Shown: positions 1-6,845 of the stretch, one piece after another
Position numbering within the stretch: the first letter of the stretch is position 1
How the letters are laid out: each line of letters opens with the position of its first letter
NCBI GenBank assembly: GCA_001953115.1
Contig: LSSL01005667.1
Coordinates: 1 to 20,929, forward strand
Source of the DNA: Smittium mucronatum
Lineage: Eukaryota; Kickxellomycota; Harpellomycetes; Harpellales; Legeriomycetaceae
DNA: 20,929 nt
Direction: 5' to 3'
Notes under the pieces: generated by a model
What the model was told of the DNA's origin: nothing
What the model saw: only the letters and a program-made list of their open reading frames with translations
Databases searched by the model: none
Program-made: the position numbers and the translations under genes

Positions 1-1
1 A

Positions 2-82
2 TTTGAGCGACTTATGTTAGCTGATCCTGAATTTAAGCTTCTTGGTATTGAAAATAACATAATGATAAATCATCTCTACTAA
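2..82 (+). other. Left-edge open frame, possibly the 3' end of a truncated or decayed coding sequence
   Basis: Plus frame 2 is open from the window edge to TAA at 80-82. It gives 26 residues with mixed composition, including ERLMLADPEFKLLGIENN, and lacks the Lys/Asn/Ile/Phe bias of chance frames in the deserts. I do not recognise a family. Twenty-six codons is short enough to be open by chance, so this matters only if the sequence to the left continues the frame. Confidence 0.15.
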
Positions 83-330
83 TTCAAATTTACTGTGATT
101 TGGAGACAATAAGATTGAACGAGTTTATAGCCTCTTTAGATCTGAGATTTATATATATATAAGATATTCTTGGCGGATTTTAATGGTATATGCGATATAC
201 TAGAAAATAGGATTTTTAATATGAAGATCCAGCTATTTCAATGAAAAAATAAAAAGATAAGATAATTCCGACGCATTTTTATATTAGGACGTGCATAAAG
301 GTGTTTCAGTGATTTAAAGACGTGGGATAA

Positions 331-999
331 TCCTTCCATCAAATCACTCGAAAGATATATTTTAAAAATTTCCATCCTAAAATCATTTTATTTTTCATGA
401 GTGCTGAGATTGTGGAAATAGAAGACGTATCGGATAGGGACAACCATTTTTATAAGGAATCGTGGAATTTAATCTGTAAAACCAAGAATAACGGTTTTGA
501 ATTTTTTTTTTCGATGGCTATCTCTTCTAAGAGAGAAGCTAATTTTTTAAATTCTCTCTCAGCTTGATGTTTTATCTATGGCACTTTTGACTTCGAGATT
601 TTTGGTCCTTGAAGAGGATTTCTAATACCGATACTAATATATTCAGAAACTTCAGAATTTCAATCGATTTTTTACACGATTATTTTTTCATATCTAGTAC
701 AACTGTTGCTTTTATTACCTTCTTGATCTCTTATGATACCCTCTCCCGAGGTCGTGATCCCTAATAGAAATTTTCTGCTGCTTTTTTTGGGTTTTCAATT
801 CGAATAGCTTATATCTATTGCAAGTTTAGCGCTGGCCTTGGAAATATAGGATCGGAGATGCTGTAAAACTCGTTTGAGGACGTGTTTAGCTGAGTCTTTC
901 GAAAGGTTCGGAACTTCCACCTCTTAAACGCTCGATCCTTTGCTTGAGAGCTCTCAATCCTTGTCTATTTATATATGGCATTTTTATTTATTAAAAATC
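331..999 (+). pseudogene. Decayed coding-like stretch, identity unknown (possible retroelement fossil)
   Basis: Plus frame 1 from the TAA at 328-330 to the TGA at 1000-1002 has 223 codons and only six internal stops (565, 610, 724, 805, 847, 925), where about 15 would be expected at this base composition. Open segments are 331-564 (78 codons), 613-723 (37), 727-804 (26), 850-924 (25) and 928-999 (24). The first segment has a plausible protein composition, with acidic MSAEIVEIEDVSDRD from the ATG at 397. Around 550-580 the translation LNSLSA-stop-CFI faintly recalls the D(S/T)GA active-site region of a retropepsin, but this is too weak to name the element. Being the best of six frames lowers the significance. 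Confidence 0.3.
397..567 (+). CDS. Small ORF of 56 codons, hypothetical; probably the best-preserved piece of a decayed gene
   Basis: It starts at ATG 397 (A at -9, C at -1, not a strong initiation context) and ends with TGA 565-567. The same frame is open for another 22 codons upstream without a further ATG. The product begins MSAEIVEIEDVSDRDNHFYK. It has an acidic N-terminal third, a single Cys, a Phe-rich middle (FEFFF) and a basic SSKRE segment. There is no signal peptide or clear membrane helix. I recognise no domain. The frame continues past the stop as the broken stretch to 999, so an expressed small protein is less likely than a fossil. A similar small ORF lies at 4440-4604. Confidence 0.2.
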   Translation: MSAEIVEIEDVSDRDNHFYKESWNLICKTKNNGFEFFFSMAISSKREANFLNSLSA

Positions 1000-1002
1000 T
1001 GA

Positions 1003-2060
1003 TTTAACCCGGTAGAGAAGGTTATTTCAGTTAGGGTATTAGTATTTTATATACGTTATTTTCCTTTTTTTGACATATTTTTTGATTGGTTTTTAATGAA
1101 GTTATCTTACAGTACAAATCCATGATACGAGAGGCGAGAAGAACTGATTATGTTTATTTGATTGATCCTGTCTTTTTGGGGAGTTTTATAATTTCACTCA
1201 TGCTACAGTGCTCTTGATTTCTTTCTTTAGGGCTTTCATCGCTCTTTAAAACAAAAACTCAGGGTATTAGCAGTATTTATACATGGTTTTTCATGATTTC
1301 TACGGTTAATTTGATATTCTTATAGTATCATCGAGATGGCTATTGCTAGCTTAAAGTCTTAGAAATCATAACCAAATTCCTTTACAATTCTTGGAATATT
1401 ATTTTTAATGGAGATGAGATATAGCTAATTGAATTTATCAATTGGAGCCTTTTATTCCGATCGTACTTTCTTTTTCGATTCTTGAGGGTCATAAAAATTT
1501 CTTTTAATCGATGATAGTTCTGGAAAATCTTTGAGCCTGATAGCGAGTATCCAAATTGAAAATAATTTTAATTTGGCCTTACGGTGCCTTTCTTTTATCT
1601 CGGTTAATGGTTTAGCATATTATTGAACATATTATTTTGATTTTTCTACAGATCTTTTGTGCTTTATTCTCCATTTAAATCATGCGAATTGTCGGGGATA
1701 TAATTTTTTTTTTGAGGATTTTTAAATTGGAATTATTTGTTCCAGTAAAGCACTTTTGAGAAAGAAATTATAGAAATATGTCTTTAAGGCATATCTGGTA
1801 GTTTTAATAATGAATTTTTCAGCAAAATACTTAGCTTTATTCTATTATTTTATATCTAGGTTTAAATTTAAGAGATAAGATTTCGGCATTTAATTCTTTT
1901 CTTATTTGATCTAAAACAAATTTAAACCTTTGATTTAAAATAAAAAATTAACATATAATTCAGTTTAAATTGCTTAATCAGCTATTTTTAAAATTATAAA
2001 CATTTATCAGATTTTTTTTACTAAATTAGATTTATTCTTTTTATCCTAGAAAAATCATTG
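1003..2060. other. Non-coding stretch with no supportable gene
   Basis: Moderately AT-rich to about 1900, then strongly AT-rich. No open stretch, RNA gene or repeat could be supported. The composition up to 1900 resembles that of 331-999, so it may be the same decayed element or old gene territory, but I see no readable frame. Confidence 0.4.
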
Positions 2061-2063
2061 CAA

Positions 2064-2086
2064 CCTCCCTCCCCCCCTTCCTCCTC
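2064..2086. repeat. C-rich polypyrimidine tract with a 7-C run
   Basis: A 23-nt pure C/T tract containing C7 at 2071-2077, flanked by CCTCCCT and TTCCTCCTC. It is a sharp exception in DNA of very low G+C. The minus strand carries consecutive G-runs (GG, GG, G7, GGG, GG), which could form a two-tetrad G-quadruplex, with an i-motif on the plus strand. It lies 15 bp before a perfect hairpin. Confidence 0.75.
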
Positions 2087-2101
2087 ATTTTTAGCAGTTT
2101 C

Positions 2102-2135
2102 TTTTCTATTAAATACAGAAATATTTAATAGAAAA
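2102..2135. repeat. Perfect 14-bp inverted repeat with 6-nt loop
   Basis: The left arm TTTTCTATTAAATA (2102-2115) is exactly complementary to the right arm TATTTAATAGAAAA (2122-2135). The loop is CAGAAA. A/T-only hairpins arise often in such DNA, but these arms each contain a G/C pair and lie next to the C-rich tract. It could be a terminator-like or cruciform element, or the end of a decayed element. No gene is next to it. Confidence 0.7.
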
Positions 2136-4439
2136 CACATACCAAAAAAAATAATAATACACATTCCAAATATTATAGAACTTTTTTTGTTTTTTATTTA
2201 CTTTATAACTAATCATTCAATATTCTGATTTCCGTGCAATAAAAACCGACTTTAAAACATAAAATTTTTACAAATTTCAAGTCAGATAAATTCAAAAAAT
2301 CTTGATTAGATATTTAATTCAGGTTCAAAAGATATAAAAAATCAATAAAAAATCTTTATTGGATTCACATTATATGTATCCAAAAGGCATAGGTTTAATA
2401 AAAACAAATATCCTATACTATAATATAATATAATATTTTTTAAACATAAATTATTTATATTTCTTTAACAATTACTAAATTTTCGGCTTAATTTGAATTC
2501 TAATAAAAAAAAAGCCTTGTTTTACTATGGAATTATTATCTTCTCTAACCATATTCTCCCATATTTAATCTTGAAACTTTCAAAATATCTTAATAATTTT
2601 TTTAAAATTTGTAAAAGGATATTATTTTTATTTAAAAATGACTATTTTTTTTTTCGAACTATTCACTCTACATTAAAAATTAGTAGTACTTTAAATATCG
2701 CTTTAATTTTTTCTTACTCTCCTCTTATATTTAACCTAGATTTTGTAACAAATTATCAATTTGGTGGTTTATATAAATTTATTTAATAATTGGTGAGCTT
2801 TTTTTCGAAACTATACATTTATCTAACCCCAAATAAAATTCATTACGATCACTGGAATACCTATATAAATGAGGTTTATCAATAAGCCTCTTTTTAAAAT
2901 AAAACAAAAATAAAATCATAAATACATTCAATTATTTTTCATTTTTATTTTAATATAATAAAATCAAGTAAATGCGCTATATATAAAATCAAAAAATGCT
3001 ATATCTCATACAGGGGTCATTTTCGAGCTTGAGTCTTTAAAGATTTTTTATTATGGTCATCTCAAAGCTTAAAAACTCTTTCAAAGTAAATCACATTGAA
3101 AAATTCATATTGGCTTTTGAATATATATATTCATATATATAGTTTTTCTAATTTGCAGAATTTTATAATAAGATTTTAATTATTTTTTTTATATATTCTA
3201 GCTTAATTCTTTTACTGCCTTCTAACCATTAATTTTTTTTATTAACTCTTTATTTGAAATATAATATTTAATTATTTCCTGAAATACTAAAAACAAAAAG
3301 TAATGCTTTTCCATTATAACATTTCATGTAAAAAAATCTTCAAGTCTCATTTCAATATATATTTCCCGATAAAAAAAAAAATCTTCATTTCAATCATTAA
3401 TCACATAGAATTAGTAAAAATTTACAGAATATTTTATTAGAATTAAATTTTGAATTGTCATACTTTAATTATGAATAGGTTATTATCTTTTTTTCTGAAA
3501 AAATTCATATAACTATATTACATATTGTTTTTTTATTTGCAAATGAAAACCTTAGGAACTTTATAAAATTCATATATATTAGACAGAAAATTTATAAAAC
3601 TTCTAAAAATGGATCAAAGTTAACAAGTTATTTTTAAAACTGGTTTCACATAGCTACTTTTCTGAATAATAATACAATATTCATACGTTTTTTGAAACAA
3701 AAAAATTTATGCGAAATAAAAGAGAAAATCTTCAATCCTAAAAAATAAATAAATTCTTATCTAAACGAATATTAAAGATCTGGATTTAAAATTATATATA
3801 TTTTTTTTTAATATTTGACTATTCTGCTTCAAAATTTATACATGTGTATTTTTTTTAAGTCTACTAATTGGTAAAATCACTATTTTATCATGAAGATTGC
3901 ATAAATCCCTGACTTAAATTTTATCTTTTTGAGTTTGATGTATTATTTAATTAATATACTAATCATCATCTAAAGTAGAAAAAAAATTCTGGAAACTCGA
4001 TTTCCTTGTCCTTGATCTATCCTGAAATTATTGTATAACTATCTGGAGAATATTTTAAAGCTCGGATTTAGAATTCCGTGTCAAGATAAAATCACTATAA
4101 TAAAAACTCAGGAGAAAAAATAATAGGTAAGCCTTAATTGAAAATCATGTCTTTTTAAGGACTAATGGAATCCTTTTACACACAGACAATACACAAAGAG
4201 TGGAAATTATACGCCCATCTCTAAAAAGCTGCCAATTGGATCTAAAAAACAATTCTAAAGTTAATTTTAAGCATCATTTTATTCTGTTCTTACGATGAAG
4301 TACAAATGAAAAAAAATCCTTTTCGATATACTTACCATAAAATTACACAGAAGCTTTTTATATGCATATTCTATATTATGCGTTAAAAACGAGTAACTTA
4401 TCCATGCTTTCGAGTTATTTAATTTAACATTGGTTAATT
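2136..4439. other. AT-rich desert without supportable genes
   Basis: Homopolymer-rich, very AT-rich DNA with short AT repeats, for example TAATA-type repeats near 2421-2436 and alternating AT near 3120-3140. The longest open frame is at 2493-2786 on the plus strand. It has no ATG and encodes a Phe/Ile/Leu/Lys/Asn-dominated chain, so I treat it as a product of T-rich strand composition. No RNA gene or mobile element could be recognised. Confidence 0.5.
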
Positions 4440-4958
4440 ATGGTCTTTATTTCAGAATATTATGAATCATATTTGATTGCCGAGATTGAAAAAATCGATA
4501 TTATAGGATCAGATCGTATAGAATTGAAAGAATCGATTACAAATGGGGTTCACTTATTTTCGGTGAATGTTCCGAGGAAATATTATTATGGGACCATTTA
4601 TTAATTTCAAACCTCGTTTTTTAATTCAAAGCTTTAATTCTTTTATCTCGATAGTTTTATCTAAATAATACTGCAATTACCACTGGTTCATTTTTAGAAT
4701 TTAGGACTGTGTGTTAAACAAAAGATGAATGAATATTGGTTGATCAAAGTCAATAAGTGTCTTGAAAATATTTTGAAATTAAAAAAAAGTGCAAAATATA
4801 ACTCCATTGTGGAATATTTTGAGTTCTAAACCTTATATGAGTGTTGAAAACTAGTATTTTTAAGTTTAAGGTCACAGTTTTTTGAAAAAAAAATATTTGA
4901 AAGTGGATCTAATATTTTCAAACCTGCTAAATTCAGTATTCAATTCAAAGATAATAAT
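4440..4958 (+). pseudogene. Decayed coding-like stretch starting with a 54-codon ORF, identity unknown
   Basis: Plus frame 3 opens with ATG 4440 and runs 54 codons to TAA 4602-4604. It continues with internal stops at 4635, 4662, 4695, 4827 and 4845, leaving open segments at 4698-4826 (43 codons) and 4848-4958 (37 codons). The ORF product has balanced composition, including IAEIEKIDIIGSDRIELKES and NGVHLFSVNVPRKYYYGTIY. It shares the pattern AEI..I near its start and NG[FV].[FL]F.S followed by a basic residue with the ORF at 397-567, suggesting both come from one family. The end (VNVPRKYYYGTIY) sits where a retropepsin would lead into its active site, but no catalytic DTG is present. I cannot assign it. 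Confidence 0.3.
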
Positions 4959-4961
4959 TAG

Positions 4962-5802
4962 TAATGTTTTTTTTTATGATCGATTCTTTATTTAAAACAG
5001 TCTGAAAGTAATGAAGAATGATACTCAGGTTCAAAGAGCCCTTTAAAACTAGTATATTTTTGAGATTTCAAAGTTGATAAAGTAAAAAAAACTGTACAGT
5101 ACTTGATTTTGGATTTTGGTAATACTTTTTAAAGTTTTCTTCATGTTTTCAATTTGCCTATAATAGAATTTGTTTTTCCAGTTTTAACAAGGTAAGAACG
5201 CCTTTGTGGTTGAATTTCCTCTGGTCCTATTTGGATTTTTTTTTCAGATCTTGTATTAATTTAAACAGATTTATCTAGCTTTTTATGGTTTCATATAATT
5301 TTTATATTAATCAGGTTTGTTCAAAGTTAAACTTCGTGATTGAAAACCTGTTTATTGAGTATTTCCTCGTGAAATTTAAATATGATTCCGGTATTTTTAC
5401 TAGACAAGATGTTTTTCTATTATATAAATTAATTTAATTGAACTGTTTTAGAATTATTTTACCTTATTTCGGACATCAGAGACGAATAACCCTTTCTTTA
5501 TTAATTTGGCTTATTTTTGCTATTTTGTCCCATTTTAGTTCATTTTCATGGTGCCATTTTCAGGGCAACCTATTCCTCATGATTTTCCAAGAGCTGTGGT
5601 GAGGATTTGAAATTGGTGCTGAAAAGCTTTAATAATCTGCTGATTATCATATTATTTTTTTCGCCGTTAATGTTTCAGATTTATGACATTTATAAATAAT
5701 TTCAACTTAATATATTTTTTGTACACTTTACCGCATACTTTTAGCGGTGCCTAGCTTTACATTAGCGTCAAATGTGGCTTTATAAATGGCGAATGGTACT
5801 GA
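4962..5802. other. Non-coding or fully decayed stretch
   Basis: Frame 3 of the preceding stretch keeps a few open pieces here, for example the translation around 5060-5110 with KVDKVKKTVQYLILDFGNTF. Stops become frequent and no start or motif can be relied on. It may be the rest of the same fossil. No RNA gene or repeat seen. Confidence 0.3.
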
Positions 5803-6211
5803 GGTGAAACTGGGGCAGGCTTTATTCTATTCCGAAAACCAGTATATCTTAATTATGTTATTTTATCCCACTATACATCAAAATATATCATTAAATCGGA
5901 ATTCGACCTGAAAGGCCCAACACTAATTGTAGAGAGGCCTTTGGTCTCTAAGAACGATCTAGACAATTCGAACTATCACCAATAGCACCCAAGAGTTTAT
6001 TAAGGATATTTATGGCCCAGTTTTACCTTCTCTTAGGTTTTTATTTCGTTCCTCTAAATGCACAATTTGCGATTCAAAAGAAAACAGTATTTAGTATAGG
6101 TTAATCTCGGATGATTATTATTATTTGCATTCTTTGGAGTGCATTTTACGACGATATCAAATCGCATCTATCAATACATTAATAAAAATCATGAAATATT
6201 TGAAATATTAA
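5803..6211 (+). pseudogene. Frameshifted relic of a protein-coding sequence, possibly the C-terminal part of a retroelement polyprotein
   Basis: Two protein-like open stretches overlap and hand over from frame 1 to frame 2. Frame 1 at 5803-5985 has 60 codons between stops and no ATG. It begins GETGAGFILF, which recalls the Gly-rich first strand of an RNase H domain, and contains KSEFDLKGPTLIVERPL about 30 residues on, where RNase H has its catalytic Glu. Frame 2 at 5963-6211 has 81 codons with one internal TAG at 6092. It reads FIKDIYGPVLPSLRFLF, then KCTICDSKENSI, a CxxC followed by Glu, as in the zinc knuckle at the C-terminus of many non-LTR retrotransposons. The His and last Cys of such a knuckle are not clear. 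The stretch is richer in G+C than its flanks. That it once coded is fairly likely; the retroelement reading is inference. Confidence 0.4.
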
Positions 6212-6347
6212 TAAATATAAATTGTGGGCAAAATCTGAAACCCAAATATAAAGATAGCTATAAATAAACTTGAAGGGATCTTCTGACCATCTAGCCTAAG
6301 AGTCTAAAATCTGGCAACTGTTTTTGATCAAAAACATCGAGTGCTAT
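6212..6347. other. Short non-coding stretch between relic and promoter
   Basis: Stops are frequent in all frames. A further 27-codon open piece in plus frame 2 at 6374-6454 (includes DKKRAADMELYNTIAELELP) lies inside the promoter region and could be the last trace of the same relic, but it is too short to count as a gene. Confidence 0.25.
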
Positions 6348-6638
6348 CCAATTGCGCCCCACTCGACCGATAGCTAGAACCAATCCTTATCATTGACAAA
6401 AAAAGAGCTGCCGATATGGAACTCTACAATACGATAGCAGAATTGGAATTACCATAAACGATTAAGGATTGAAACTTTCACATTTCGCCAATATGCCAAT
6501 TTATTAGCGTTGACTGAAACATACTATAAAACATTCTATTGGCTGAAATTGTGGTCTGCTATAAATCAGCTGATATTAATTGCATTAACTGCGAATATTA
6601 ATTTTATATTAACTCTTTCTAACACTCCATTGGCTGAA
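6348..6638 (+). promoter_or_regulatory. Cluster of six CCAAT boxes upstream of the acyl-CoA synthetase gene
   Basis: CCAAT occurs at 6348-6352, 6380-6384, 6488-6492 and 6496-6500, and its complement ATTGG at 6538-6542 and 6629-6633. They end about 210 bp before the start codon. CCAAT is the site of the Hap2/3/5 (NF-Y type) complex, which in fungi controls respiratory and carbon-source-dependent genes. Control of a fatty-acid activation gene by it would make sense, but the role is inferred from the motif alone. Confidence 0.45.
6510..6638 (+). repeat. Three direct copies of TTGRCTGAA in the promoter
   Basis: TTGACTGAA occurs at 6510-6518 and TTGGCTGAA at 6539-6547 and 6630-6638. The last two share the 10-mer ATTGGCTGAA and so extend two of the reversed CCAAT boxes. 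Three copies in 130 bp just upstream of the only gene suggest a recurring protein site. Chance is possible because the motif is short. Confidence 0.35.
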
Positions 6639-6726
6639 GCGGGGAATCTGTTCTCAAGTGGTCTGGTCTGTGTCCTGTAGACAACAACTATCGTTGCCCC
6701 TGAACAACCATCTGGCCGCCAAATAA

Positions 6727-6733
6727 TCACATG
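6727..6733. promoter_or_regulatory. TCACATG motif resembling an inositol/choline-responsive E-box
   Basis: TCACATG is the core of the yeast UAS-INO element (ATTTCACATG), bound by Ino2/Ino4-type bHLH proteins that control phospholipid genes. It lies 113 bp before the start codon. The flanking bases match poorly, so this is only a candidate. Confidence 0.2.
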
Positions 6734-6794
6734 GCATTCCACTTATCCATCCCCTACAACTTTTTCAGCACTCAAACGGCATTATTTCTATCGG

Positions 6795-6800
6795 TATAAA
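6795..6800 (+). promoter_or_regulatory. Candidate TATA box of the acyl-CoA synthetase gene
   Basis: TATAAA lies 46 bp before the ATG in a locally less AT-rich promoter and is followed by a pyrimidine-rich stretch (TCTTATCGCTACTTTG) that could hold the start site. The resulting 5' leader would be very short. In DNA this AT-rich a TATAAA alone is weak evidence. Confidence 0.35.
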
Positions 6801-6845
6801 CACTATTCCATCTTATCGCTACTTTGTTTTCAATAATAGAAAAAG

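Noticed and set aside
898..912. GGTTCGGA resembling a tRNA B-box
   Set aside because: No A-box at suitable spacing and no cloverleaf could be built around it.
1034..1290. Apparent repeat AGGGTATTAG at about 1034 and 1261
   Set aside because: Only about ten bases match exactly. In AT-rich DNA of this length such matches are common by chance.
2493..2786. 97-codon plus-strand open frame
   Set aside because: It starts at TTG and contains no ATG. The chain is dominated by Phe, Ile, Leu, Lys, Asn and Tyr as forced by T-rich sequence, and it has no recognisable motif. A rough estimate gives a fraction of one such frame expected in a window of this composition, so it is unusual but not convincing.
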